Below, one piece after another: positions 9,412 through 18,000 of a stretch of DNA of 64,000 bases; positions within the stretch are counted from its first letter, which is position 1, and every line of letters starts with the position of its first letter. Location: the NCBI RefSeq assembly GCF_004761865.1, contig NZ_SJDM01000005.1:62001-126000 (forward strand), written 5' to 3'. Below the pieces are notes generated by a model that saw only the letters and a program-made list of their open reading frames with translations, did not search any database and was not told the origin of the DNA. The stretch comes from Crenalkalicoccus roseus. GTDB taxonomy: Bacteria > Pseudomonadota > Alphaproteobacteria > Acetobacterales > Acetobacteraceae. A program made the translations under genes and the position numbers.

Positions 9412-10275
9412 TCAGGCGGCCGGCGGGGCCGCGCCCTTCACCTGCGTGCGGTGCATGATGCGCCGCGCCGCGGGATCGAAGGGGTCGCGCCGGTGCATGG
9501 TGCAGCGGTTGTCCCACAGCACCAGGTCGCCGACGCGCCAGCGGTTGGTCCAGCAGATCTCCGGCCGCGTCGCGCAGGACCACAGCGCGTCGAGCAGCGC
9601 CTCGCTTTCCTCGAGCGGCAGGCCGGCGATGTAGGCGAGCCTGCGGCGGCCGAGATAGAGCATGCGCCGCCCCGTCTCCGGATGGCGGCAGACCAGCGGG
9701 TGCAGGTGGCCCGGGGCGTCGCGGGGGTCGTCGGTCGGCGTCACGCCGGCGCGCAGGAAGCCGCCGCTGTTGTAGGTGCCGTCGTGCTTCACCATCAGCC
9801 CGGCGCAGCGCGCCTTCAGCGCCTCCGGCAGCAGGTCGTAGGCGGCGTACATGCTGGCGAAATGCGTGTCGCCGCCCTGCGGCGGGATCTCCCTGGCGTA
9901 GAGCAGGGAGGCCTTGGGCGGCATCGGCAGGTAGGACATGTCGGTGTGCCACACCGCCTCGCCGGCGCCGAGGCTGCCGATCGGCTGGCCGTCGGGGCCG
10001 AGCACGTTGGAGACGATGTAGATCTCGGGCTTGCCCTCGACGAAGCGCCGCCCGTTCTCCTGCACCGGCGCCCAGTCCAGCTCGCCGAAGCGGCGGGAGA
10101 AGGCGATGAGGTCGTCGTCGGAGAGCGCCTGGCCGCGGAACAGCAGCACGGCATGGTCGAGCCAGGCGCGGTGGATGGCCTCGAAGGCGGCCTCGTCCAG
10201 AAGGCGCAGGTCGACGCCGCGCACCTCCGCGCCCAGCGCGGCCCCGGTCGGGACCACCTCGATGGCCTGGCTCAT
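9412..10275 (-). CDS. TauD/TfdA family Fe(II)/2-oxoglutarate dioxygenase
   Basis: 287 residues, the normal length for taurine/2,4-D-type dioxygenases. The iron triad is visible as His110-x-Asp112 ('VWHTDMSY') and distal His261 ('MHRRDPFD'). Arg272 would bind the 2-oxoglutarate carboxylate. These enzymes hydroxylate a substrate carbon while decarboxylating 2-oxoglutarate, often to release sulfite or to cleave an ether. The open frame extends 14 codons further, but the ATG at 10275 is preceded by a good GGAGG and starts at the conserved 'IEVVPTGAALGAEVRGVDL', so it is preferred. No transport partner lies beside it. Confidence 0.9.
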   Translation of the reverse strand: MSQAIEVVPTGAALGAEVRGVDLRLLDEAAFEAIHRAWLDHAVLLFRGQALSDDDLIAFSRRFGELDWAPVQENGRRFVEGKPEIYIVSNVLGPDGQPIGSLGAGEAVWHTDMSYLPMPPKASLLYAREIPPQGGDTHFASMYAAYDLLPEALKARCAGLMVKHDGTYNSGGFLRAGVTPTDDPRDAPGHLHPLVCRHPETGRRMLYLGRRRLAYIAGLPLEESEALLDALWSCATRPEICWTNRWRVGDLVLWDNRCTMHRRDPFDPAARRIMHRTQVKGAAPPAA

Positions 10276-10418
10276 GGCGTCGTTCCCTCCGCAGCGTTGC
10301 GCGGGGGAGGGTAGCACGGCGCGGAGCTGTGGAGGCGAGCGGCCCTGCGTCGCCCCCGGCCGGTTCCGGCGCCCCGCGATCCGTCCTATCCCGCATCTGC
10401 GCAGAAGGAGGGTCTGGC

Positions 10419-10916
10419 ATGCGCTGGCGGCCGATGCGGGCGGCGGATCTCGCCGCGGTCGGGGCGATCGCGGCGCGGCTGCACGCCGGGCACCCGGAAT
10501 CCCCCGCCGTCTTCGCCGAGCGGCTGGCCCTGGCGCCCGAAGGCTGCCGCGTGCTCGCCGGCCCCGAGGAGACGGTGCGCGGCTACGCCCTGACGCATCC
10601 CTGGCGCGCCGCGGCGCCGCCGCCGCTCGATGCCCTGCTCGGCGCCCTGCCGGCGGCGCCGGATGCCTGGCACATCCACGACGTCGCGCTCCTGCCGGAG
10701 GCGCGCGGCGCCGGCCATGTGGCGGCGCTGCTCCGCGCGCTCGACGCCGCCGCCGCCGCGCGCGGCCTCGGCTGGGCGACGCTGGTCGCCCTCGCCGGCG
10801 CCGCGCCCTACTGGCGGCGGCACGGCTTCCGCGAGGCGGCGGCCTCCGGCGCCGGCGCGGCGGCGCTCGCCAGCTACGGCGCCGGCGCCCGCCTCATGCG
10901 CCGGCCGCTGCGCTGA
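10419..10916 (+). CDS. GNAT family N-acetyltransferase
   Basis: 165 residues. 'MRAADLAAVGAIAARLH' opens the GNAT fold. The acetyl-CoA pyrophosphate-binding turn is 'EARGAGHVAALL' near 90-101, a match to the R/Q-x-x-G-x-G/A pattern, and 'APYWRRHGF' is the usual motif-B ending. It would transfer an acetyl group from acetyl-CoA to an unknown amine. The ATG at 10419 follows a strong GAAGGAGG; an in-frame GTG-type extension of 30 codons upstream lacks family similarity. It ends three bases from the convergent esterase gene. Confidence 0.85.
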   Translation: MRWRPMRAADLAAVGAIAARLHAGHPESPAVFAERLALAPEGCRVLAGPEETVRGYALTHPWRAAAPPPLDALLGALPAAPDAWHIHDVALLPEARGAGHVAALLRALDAAAAARGLGWATLVALAGAAPYWRRHGFREAAASGAGAAALASYGAGARLMRRPLR

Positions 10917-10919
10917 GGC

Positions 10920-11873
10920 TCAGGCGAAGCGGGCGGCGAGCCAGCGCCCTGCCGCCGCCACCGCCTCCTCGGCCGCGCGGACATGGCCGAGCGCGCGCAG
11001 GAAGCCGTGCACCGTGCCCTGGGCGAGCCGCGCCTCCACCGTCACCCCCGCCGCGCGCAGGCGCTCGGCCATCGCATGGTTCTCGCTCGCCAGCACGTCG
11101 AGCTCGGCGATCTGCAGCAGCGTCGGCGGCAGGCCGCCGAGTTCGGCGCGCAGCGGCGCCGCGTAGGGGTGGACACGGTCGGTCTCGCGCGGCGCGTAGC
11201 ACCGCCAGTAGAACGCCATCCGCTCGCGCGTCAGCCCGTAGCCGGTGGCGAATTCCCCGTAGCTCGGCGTATCGAGGCGCGAATCGAACACGCCGTAATT
11301 CAGCAGCAGGCCGCGCAGCGGCGGCAGCGCGCCGGCGTCGCGCAGCAGCAGCGCCGCGCCGAGCGCCAGGTTGGCGCCGGCCGAATCCCCGCCGAGCACG
11401 AGGCGCGTCGGATCGAGCCCCCATTCGCCGCCCCGCGCCGCCACCCAGCGCAGCACCTGGGCGCATTCCTCGAGCGCCTGAGGGAAGGCGGCCTCCGGGC
11501 TCAGCGCATAGTCCGGGCCGAGCACGGTGCAGCCCGCGGCGGCGGCGTACTCGCGCATCAGCCGGTCGTGCGTGTCCACGCTGTTCCACACCCAGCCGCC
11601 GCCGTGGATGTAGAGCAGCACCGGCAGCGGGCCCGGCCCGGCGGCGGGCCGGTGGAAGCGGCAGAGGAGGCGCCGCCCGCGCACCGGCAGCCAGCGGTCG
11701 CCGCTCTCGGCCATGCGTGGGCCGCCCTCGGCGAGCGGCAGGTTCAGCGCCTCGGTCAGGGCGCGCGGCTCGTCGAAGGGCAGGGCGAGGCGGATCGGAG
11801 GCAGGCGGGCGGCGCGCTCCTCCATCATGGCGTTGAACGCCCGCATCTCGGGGTCGAGCCTCGGATCCGACAT
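10920..11873 (-). CDS. Alpha/beta hydrolase, hormone-sensitive-lipase type esterase
   Basis: 317 residues. The HSL/acetyl-esterase signature HGGGW is at 90-94. The nucleophile elbow GDSAG puts the catalytic serine at 164. The acid is in 'IAELDVL' and the base in 'GTVHGF' near the C-terminus. It probably hydrolyses short acyl esters in the cytoplasm; there is no signal peptide. The ATG at 11873 precedes 'SDPRLDPEMRAF', the usual start of this family. The very long open frame that continues upstream to 14651 is antisense to the Pat gene and not coding. Confidence 0.9.
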   Translation of the reverse strand: MSDPRLDPEMRAFNAMMEERAARLPPIRLALPFDEPRALTEALNLPLAEGGPRMAESGDRWLPVRGRRLLCRFHRPAAGPGPLPVLLYIHGGGWVWNSVDTHDRLMREYAAAAGCTVLGPDYALSPEAAFPQALEECAQVLRWVAARGGEWGLDPTRLVLGGDSAGANLALGAALLLRDAGALPPLRGLLLNYGVFDSRLDTPSYGEFATGYGLTRERMAFYWRCYAPRETDRVHPYAAPLRAELGGLPPTLLQIAELDVLASENHAMAERLRAAGVTVEARLAQGTVHGFLRALGHVRAAEEAVAAAGRWLAARFA

Positions 11874-11975
11874 GCCTTCCTCCCACCGGCGCGAAGGCCG
11901 CAGTGGACGCGGGCGGCGCGGTCCCGGCAAGAGAGGGCACCCGCGCGCCCATTGCGGAGAGGGGAGGGCATCCCC

Positions 11976-14642
11976 ATGCTGCACCGCACCATGCCGAGTC
12001 TGCTCCCCGTCGCCCCCACGGGGGCCTATCGCGACCACCGCCTGTTCCGCCCGCGCAGCGTCGTGCTCGCGGGCGATCCGGCCCTGCCGGAGACGGCGCT
12101 GCTGGCCCGCAACCTCGCCGGCGGCGGCTTCCGCGGGCGGCTGTTCGCCGCCGGCTTCCCGGCGGAGGGGCTGGAGCCCGTCGCCTCCCTCGCGGACCTG
12201 CCGGTGGCGCCGGACCTCGCCGTGCTCAGCCTGCCGCCGGAGCGGCTCGAGGCCGCCATGGCGGCGCTGGCGGAGCGCGGCTGCCTCGCCGCCATCGTCC
12301 CCGGCGCCGCGCCGGACCTCGCGGCGATGTCGGCGCGCACCGGGGTGCGGGCGCTGGGGCAGGGAAGCTTCGGCCTCTGCGTGCCGGGGATCGGCCTCAA
12401 CGCCTCCCTCGCCCATATCAGGCCGCAGCCGGGGCGGCTCGCGCTGGTGACGCAGTCGGCGGCGCTGGCGCGGGCGGTGCTGGACTGGGCGGCGGCGGAG
12501 GCGGTGGGGTTCAGCCACGTCATCGGCATCGGCGGCAACGCCTCGCTCGGCTTCGCCGCGGCGCTGGACTGGCTGGCGCGCGACCCCGGCACCGGGGCGG
12601 TGCTGCTCGACCTGCGGCGCGTGCGCAACCGCCGCGCCTTCCTCTCCGCCGCCCGCGCGGTGGCGCGCACCCGCCCCGTGGTGGCGATCCGCGCCGGCAG
12701 CCGCAGCGCGCTGCCGGGCGATTCCGGAAGGCTCGGCGATGCGGTGATGGAGGCGGCGCTGCGCCGCGCCGGCGTGCTGCACGTCGCCGGCTTCGAGGAC
12801 CTGCTCGCCGCCGCCGAGACCCTGGCGCGGGCGCGGCTGCGGCCGGGCACGCGGGGGCGGGGGGACCGCGTCGCCATCGTCACCAACGGCATCGGTCTCG
12901 GCCAGCTTGCCGCCGACGCGGTGCTGCGCGGCGGCGCCTGCCTCGCCGAGCCCGGCGCCGAGGCGCGGGCCGCCCTCGGTCTGCTGCTGCCGCCGGGCCA
13001 GGTGGTGGCCAACCCGCTTTCCCTCGGCCCTGAGGCGGGGCCGCGCCTGGCCGAGGCGGCGGCGATGCTGGCCGCGCTGCCGGAGGTGGATGCGGTGGTC
13101 GCCCTGCACGCCCCAGCGCCGGAAGGGGCGGGGGATGTCGCCGCCGAGGCCCTGGCCGCCGCCGCCCGCGCCAGCGCCGGGCGGCAGGGCGCGCCGATCC
13201 TGGTCGGATGGGCCGGGCAGGCCACCGCCGGGGCGCAGCGCCGGCGCCTGGGGGAGGCAGGGCTCGCCGCCTTCGCCTCGCCCGAAGCGGCGGTGCGCGG
13301 CGCGCTGCACCTGGCGCGCGACCGGCAGAACCGCATGGCCGCGGCGGAGCTGCCGCCGCGCGACGTGCTCGACCTCGCCCCCGACCGGGGCGCGGTGCGG
13401 CGCATCCTCGCCGCGGCGCGCGCCGCCGGGCGGCTGCGGCTGACGGAGGAGGAGGCGCTCGGCGTCCTTGCCGCCTACAGCCTGCCGACCGTGCCCCACC
13501 GCCGCGCCGCCACCCCGGAGGACGCCGCGGACGCGGCCGCGCTGCTCGGCTTCCCCGCGGTGCTGAAGATCCTGAGCCCGGAGCTGCGGCACAAGACCGA
13601 GGTCGGCGGCGTGCAGCTCAACCTCCACGCCCCTGCTGCGGTGCAGGAGGCGGCGGCGGCGATGCTGGGCCGGGTGCGGGCGGCGCTGCCCGAGGCGCGC
13701 ATCGAGGGCTTCCTCGTGCAGCGCCAGGCGGCGCGGGCGCTGGAGCTGCGCCTGCGCCTCGGCGAGGACCCGATGTTCGGGCCCTGGATCGGCTTCGGCC
13801 AGGGCGGCACGGCGGCGGACCTCGCGGAGGACGAGGCGTTCGACCTGCCGCCGCTGAACCTCGCGCTCGCACACCAGCTCATCGGCCGCTCCCGCACCGC
13901 GGCGCTGCTCTCGGGCTACCGGGACTGGCCGCCGGCGAACCGCGCCGCCGTGGCCGAGGCGCTGGTGCGGCTTTCCCAGATCGCGGTGGACTTCCCCGAG
14001 ATCGCGGAGCTGACCATCAACCCCCTGTTCGCCGACGCGCAGGGGGTGCTGGCGGTGGACGCCTCGCTCACGCTGCGCCCGGCGGGGGAGGCGGCGATGC
14101 TTGCCCTTCCGCCCTATCCGCAGCACCTCGCCCGCCCCTTCCGGCTGCCGGACGGGGAGGAGCTGCTGGTCCGCCCGATCCGCCCGGAGGATGCGGCGGC
14201 CCATGCCGAGGCCTTCCGACAGCTCTCCGCCCAGGATGTGCGCTGGCGCTTCTTCTCCCCGCTGAAGGAGCTGTCGCCGGAAATGGTCGCGCGCCTCACC
14301 CAGATAGATTACGACCGCGAGATGGCCTTCGTCGCGATGCGTCGGGTCCCGGGGCAGCCGGAGCAGATGCTCGGCGTCGCGCGCCTCACCCGCTCGCCCG
14401 GGCAGCCGGAGGAGGCGGAGTTCGCCATCGTCGTCGGGGAGCCGGTGAAGGGGCGGGGGCTTGGCCGCCACCTGATGGAGCGGCTGTTCGAATGGGCGCG
14501 CAGCGAGGGGATCCGCACCATCACCGGCCTGGTGCTCGCCGACAACGCGCCGATGCTCGCCTTCGTGCGGGCGCTCGGCTTCGAGGTGCGGCGCTCGGCC
14601 GCGGAGGAGGAGGTGATGGAGGCGCGGCTGGTCCTCGGCTGA
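11976..14642 (+). CDS. Pat-type protein acetyltransferase: inactive acyl-CoA synthetase, ATP-grasp and GNAT fusion
   Basis: 888 residues in three parts. An NDP-forming acyl-CoA-synthetase-like region (CoA-binding and ligase folds) covers about 25-470, an ATP-grasp domain about 488-715, and a GNAT domain about 723-888. This is the architecture of bacterial Pat/PatZ (YfiQ), the lysine acetyltransferase that modifies acetyl-CoA synthetase and other enzymes. The phosphohistidine motif of active ADP-forming synthetases (S-H-T-G-x-L-A-G) is replaced near residue 247 by 'LPGDSGRLG', so the synthetase part should be non-catalytic, as in known Pat proteins. The GNAT pyrophosphate loop is 'KGRGLGRHL' near 824. 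The ATG follows GGGGAGGG. It is divergent from the esterase. Confidence 0.9.
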   Translation: MLHRTMPSLLPVAPTGAYRDHRLFRPRSVVLAGDPALPETALLARNLAGGGFRGRLFAAGFPAEGLEPVASLADLPVAPDLAVLSLPPERLEAAMAALAERGCLAAIVPGAAPDLAAMSARTGVRALGQGSFGLCVPGIGLNASLAHIRPQPGRLALVTQSAALARAVLDWAAAEAVGFSHVIGIGGNASLGFAAALDWLARDPGTGAVLLDLRRVRNRRAFLSAARAVARTRPVVAIRAGSRSALPGDSGRLGDAVMEAALRRAGVLHVAGFEDLLAAAETLARARLRPGTRGRGDRVAIVTNGIGLGQLAADAVLRGGACLAEPGAEARAALGLLLPPGQVVANPLSLGPEAGPRLAEAAAMLAALPEVDAVVALHAPAPEGAGDVAAEALAAAARASAGRQGAPILVGWAGQATAGAQRRRLGEAGLAAFASPEAAVRGALHLARDRQNRMAAAELPPRDVLDLAPDRGAVRRILAAARAAGRLRLTEEEALGVLAAYSLPTVPHRRAATPEDAADAAALLGFPAVLKILSPELRHKTEVGGVQLNLHAPAAVQEAAAAMLGRVRAALPEARIEGFLVQRQAARALELRLRLGEDPMFGPWIGFGQGGTAADLAEDEAFDLPPLNLALAHQLIGRSRTAALLSGYRDWPPANRAAVAEALVRLSQIAVDFPEIAELTINPLFADAQGVLAVDASLTLRPAGEAAMLALPPYPQHLARPFRLPDGEELLVRPIRPEDAAAHAEAFRQLSAQDVRWRFFSPLKELSPEMVARLTQIDYDREMAFVAMRRVPGQPEQMLGVARLTRSPGQPEEAEFAIVVGEPVKGRGLGRHLMERLFEWARSEGIRTITGLVLADNAPMLAFVRALGFEVRRSAAEEEVMEARLVLG

Positions 14643-14678
14643 GGGTGCCACCCGCGCCGGGCGGAGGGGCGGCGGGCG

Positions 14679-14963
14679 TCAGGCCCCGGCGTCCAGCGCG
14701 TCGCCGGCGCGCACCAGCAGGCAGGCCGAGATGCGCAGGCCGCCGCCCCCAGCGAGGCTGCGCCGGCCGGTGACGGCGAAGCGGGCACCGAAGCGCGCCT
14801 TCAGCTCGGCCGCGGCGGCCTCCACCGCGGCGAGGTCGGTGCCCTCCAGCACGAGCTGCACGCCGCCACCGCCCCCCAGCGGCAGGCGCGGCGCGGCCTC
14901 GGGCGGCTTCGGCCGCGGCGGGGACAGTTCGAGCGGCGGAGGGGGCTTGCGCCTGCGGGGCAT
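14679..14963 (-). CDS. Small hypothetical protein, 94 aa
   Basis: I do not recognise a family. The first 35 residues are basic and Pro-rich (disordered). The rest could form a small alpha/beta unit: 'VQLVLEGTDLAAVEAAAAELKARFG', written here only as its leading part VQLVLEG, then a helix rich in Ala/Lys/Arg, then 'FAVTGRRSL' and 'LRISACLLVR'. The hydrophobic periodicity of strand-helix-strand argues for a real protein. It lies between the convergent Pat gene and the XRE regulator on the same strand, with only a weak GGAT before the ATG. It could be a spurious frame in GC-rich DNA. Confidence 0.5.
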   Translation of the reverse strand: MPRRRKPPPPLELSPPRPKPPEAAPRLPLGGGGGVQLVLEGTDLAAVEAAAAELKARFGARFAVTGRRSLAGGGGLRISACLLVRAGDALDAGA

Positions 14964-15128
14964 GTGATCCGGTTCGGCTCCAGGGCAGATCGCAGACGGC
15001 CGGAAACGTGAAGCGGCCCTGCGAACAAGGAGGCCGGAGCCGCTGCCGCCGCATGGCCGGGCGGCAAGGGCTCTGGTCGTGGAGGGTCCGCCCGGGGCGC
15101 CGGCGCTCCCCGGCGCGCCGCCGGGGCT

Positions 15129-16007
15129 TCAGGCGGCCTCGGCCTCGCGGATCAGCGCGCGCAGGCGGGAGGCGGCCTCGGTGCCCTTCAGGGCGTCGCG
15201 CCAGGCGGCCTCGGCGACGCGTTGATGCACGCCGACCGCCTCGTCGGCGGCGGTGATGGTGGCGACGCCAAGGGTTCCAAAGGGCGGGGCATCCGGGGCG
15301 AAGGGGCTGCCGACGGCATGGGCCCGCTCCCGGCCGCGCAGCACCATGAAGGGGCTGCCGGGCTCGGTGCCGCTGGCGAGGCCAAGCTGGATGCCGATCG
15401 GCACCGATTCCATCAGGGTGGCGATGCTCTCCGCCTCGGCCAGCGCGGCGGCGCGGCAGCGGCTCCGCGTCCGTTCCGTGACGGCGAGGCCGGCCGCCAC
15501 GCCCTCCTTGACGAAGCGGCGCAGTGCGCTTTCGGAGAGGATGCCGATGATGGTCGGCTTGCGGAGCTGGTAGAGCTTGCGCCGGGAGGCCAGCAGGCCG
15601 AGCGCCTGGTCGACCGCGGCGCGGGCCTGCAGCCGGTCGGGCGCGGCATCGGCGGCTTCCGTCCAGGCCTCGGCGAGGGCGCCGTCGAAGGCATCGGTCA
15701 GGGTCTGGAAGCAGACGGCGCCGCCCACCAGCAGGATCTGGTCGGCCTCCTCCTCCACCTGGCGCAGGCGTTCGAGGAAGGCGGCCGGGCGGGCGAAGTA
15801 GTCTACGCCGATCCCGAGCAGGGAAAGGGGCGAGATCTTGAGCAGCTCGGCGAGGCGCCGGATGGTATCCAGCTTGATGACCTCGCCCTTCTCGTAGCGG
15901 TAGAGGGCGGCGCGCGAGACACCCAGGCGCGCGGCGATCTCCTCGGCACGCAGCCCGGATTCCAGCCGGTACGCCCGCAACTGCTGGCCTATGTCCGCGA
16001 AGCGCAT
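15129..16007 (-). CDS. XRE-family transcriptional regulator with C-terminal effector domain
   Basis: 292 residues. A helix-turn-helix of the Cro/CI (XRE) type occupies about residues 6-60 ('LRAEEIAARLGVSRAALYRYEKG' covers helices 2 and 3). It is followed by a 220-residue region of unknown fold that likely senses a ligand or forms the dimer. It is the third gene of a same-strand series after hydroxypyruvate isomerase and tartronate-semialdehyde reductase, though a 185-base gap with an AT-rich stretch suggests it has its own promoter. Control of the glyoxylate genes is a reasonable guess from position only. Confidence 0.85.
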   Translation of the reverse strand: MRFADIGQQLRAYRLESGLRAEEIAARLGVSRAALYRYEKGEVIKLDTIRRLAELLKISPLSLLGIGVDYFARPAAFLERLRQVEEEADQILLVGGAVCFQTLTDAFDGALAEAWTEAADAAPDRLQARAAVDQALGLLASRRKLYQLRKPTIIGILSESALRRFVKEGVAAGLAVTERTRSRCRAAALAEAESIATLMESVPIGIQLGLASGTEPGSPFMVLRGRERAHAVGSPFAPDAPPFGTLGVATITAADEAVGVHQRVAEAAWRDALKGTEAASRLRALIREAEAA

Positions 16008-16030
16008 AACCCCTCCGTCGCGACCTGACG

Positions 16031-16060
16031 ACTAGACACCATTTTAGCTTTTGAGACAAT
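16031..16060 (-). promoter_or_regulatory. AT-rich promoter/operator candidate upstream of the XRE regulator
   Basis: A 20-base AT-rich patch (16041-16060) stands out in very GC-rich DNA 34 bases ahead of the regulator start. On the minus strand it holds TTGTCT (16059-16054) and, 17 bases on, TCTAGT (16036-16031). It also holds the near-palindromic core AAAAGCTAAAA and two TGTCT words 20 bases apart, about two helical turns. A promoter overlapped by an autoregulatory operator would fit; neither is proven. Confidence 0.35.
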
Positions 16061-16151
16061 ACCCGCGTCGTGGCGCTGCGCCCAAAAGCATGGTCCGGGC
16101 TATTTTGCGACGCAAGGGCCCAAGGCTCCTGGCGCGAGCCTTGGCAGGCAA

Positions 16152-17087
16152 TTACAGCTTCAGGGGTGCGTCCCTGGGCGGAACGACACGCGTCAGCCCC
16201 CAGGTTCGGGCGCCACCTTCCGCGCCGCCATCGCCTCCAGCGCCCGCACCATCCCGGAATGGTCCCAATCCGCCCCCCCCGGCCGCGACGCAGGCGGAGA
16301 AGAGCTGCTGCGCGAGGGCGGTGCTGGGCAGCGCCACACCCAGCTCCCGCGCCGCCTGCAGCGCCAGGTTCAGGTCCTTCTGGTGCAGGGCGATGCGGAA
16401 GCCGGGGGCGAAGCCGCGGGTGATCATGCGCTCCCCGTGCACCTCCAGGATGCGCGAGGAGGCGAATCCCCCCATCAGCGCCTGGCGCACCTTGGCCGGG
16501 TCGGCGCCGGCCTTGGCGGCGAAGACCAGGGCCTCGGCCACTGCCTCGATGGTCAGGGCGACGATGATCTGGTTGGCGACCTTGCAGGTCTGGCCGGCGC
16601 CGTTCTGCTCGCCCACCAGGGTGATGTTCCTGCCCATCGCCTCGAACAGGGGCCGGGCGCGGTCGAAGGCCTTCTGCGGCCCGCCGACCATGATCGTCAG
16701 CGCCGCGTTCTTCGCCCCCACCTCCCCGCCGGAGACCGGCGCGTCGAGATAGTCGCAGCCGAGCGCGTTCACCTTCGCCGCGAATTCCTTGGTGGCGGTC
16801 GGGCTGATCGAGGACATGTCGATCACCAGCTTGCCCGGCGAGAGCCCCTCCGCCACGCCGGACGGGCCGAACAGCACCGCCTCCACGTCCGGCGTGTCCG
16901 GCACCATGAGGATGATCACCTCGCCCGAGCGCGCCACCGCCCGCGCATCCGGCACCACGGTGAAGGCGGCGCGGCACTCCGCGTCGAGGCTCGCGCGCTC
17001 CGGCACGAACAGGCTGTGCCCGGCCTTCCTGAGGTTCAGCGCCATGGGCCTGCCCATGATGCCGAGGCCGATGAAGCCGATCTCCAT
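16152..17087 (-). pseudogene. garR: 2-hydroxy-3-oxopropionate (tartronate semialdehyde) reductase, frameshifted near the 3' end
   Basis: Beta-hydroxyacid dehydrogenase family. The NAD(P)-binding GLGIMG is at residues 7-12, the substrate loop 'DAPVSGGEVGA' at 115-125 and the catalytic Lys169 in 'GQTCKVANQ'. It would reduce tartronate semialdehyde to D-glycerate. After residue 271 the reading changes to an unrelated tail that ends at 16152. Removing one base from the run of eight C on the plus strand (16273-16280) restores the family's usual ending 'DWDHSGMVRALEAMAARKV' and a stop at 16193-16195, giving 297 residues. The core is intact, so the enzyme may still function; a sequencing error is equally possible. 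It lies 26 bases after hydroxypyruvate isomerase. Confidence 0.85.
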
Positions 17088-17113
17088 GTCTCTCTCCCGC
17101 TGATGCGTCGTGG

Positions 17114-17893
17114 TCAGGCGCGGTAGGGGGCGAACCAGCCGAGCCCGTCCTCGGTGAGGCCCGAGGGGCGGTACTCGCAGCCGATCCAGCCCTGGTAGCC
17201 GAGGGAATCGATGGCCTGGAAGACGTGCGGCCAGTTCACCTCGCCGGTGCCGGGCTCGTGCCGGCCCGGCACATCGGCGACCTGCATGTGCGCGACGAGC
17301 GGCATGTGGCGTTCCAGACGCTTCACCAGGTCGCCCTCCGTCACCTGGCAGTGGTAGAGGTCGAACTGCATGCCGAGCCGGTCGCGCCCGACCGCCTCGA
17401 TGATCGCCGCCGCCTCCTCGGTCGTGTTCAGGACGTAGCCGGGGATGTCGCGGTGGTTGATCGGCTCGATCACCGGCCGCACCCCTGCCCTGGCGCATTC
17501 CTCCGCCGCCCAGGCGAGGTTGATGGCGTAGGTGGCGAGCAGCGTGTCGCGCCGCACGCCCGGGGGGGCGAGCCCCGCCATCACGTGCAGCGAGGGGCAG
17601 GCGAGGGCGGCGGCGTAGTCGAGCGCGCGGCGGATGCCCTCGCGGAACTCGGCGGTGCGGCCGGGCAGGGCGGCGCAGCCCCGCTCCCCCGCCGCCCAGT
17701 CGCCGGGGGGCGCGTTGAACAGCACCTGGCGCAGCCCGTTGTCCTGCAGCCGGCGGGCGATCTCGGCTGGCGGATGCTCGTAGGGGAAAAGGAACTCCAC
17801 CGCCTCGAACCCGGCCGCCCGGGCGCGGGCGAAGCGGTCGAGGAAGGGCACCTCGGCGAACATCATGGACAGGTTGGCGGCGAAGCGCGGCAT
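17114..17893 (-). CDS. hyi: Hydroxypyruvate isomerase
   Basis: 259 residues, the length of E. coli Hyi (258). TIM-barrel of the xylose-isomerase-like superfamily. The start 'MPRFAANLSMMFAEVPFLDRF' is nearly diagnostic of Hyi. The metal/substrate residues fall in 'IEPINHRDIPGY' and 'QFDLYHCQ'. It interconverts hydroxypyruvate and tartronate semialdehyde, feeding the reductase encoded next (26 bases downstream, same strand). Together they take glyoxylate- or hydroxypyruvate-derived carbon to glycerate. Glyoxylate carboligase, the usual third partner, is not in this window. The frame stays open 49 codons upstream, but the ATG at 17893 matches the family start. Confidence 0.93.
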   Translation of the reverse strand: MPRFAANLSMMFAEVPFLDRFARARAAGFEAVEFLFPYEHPPAEIARRLQDNGLRQVLFNAPPGDWAAGERGCAALPGRTAEFREGIRRALDYAAALACPSLHVMAGLAPPGVRRDTLLATYAINLAWAAEECARAGVRPVIEPINHRDIPGYVLNTTEEAAAIIEAVGRDRLGMQFDLYHCQVTEGDLVKRLERHMPLVAHMQVADVPGRHEPGTGEVNWPHVFQAIDSLGYQGWIGCEYRPSGLTEDGLGWFAPYRA

Positions 17894-18000
17894 CGTCGGC
17901 GGTCTCCCCCTGGGCGGCGGGGAGGCTACCGGCAGGCGCGGCCGCTGCCTACCGGCGTGCCCCGTTTCCGCCGCCCCGGCTTCTCGGGTACTGAAGCGGC

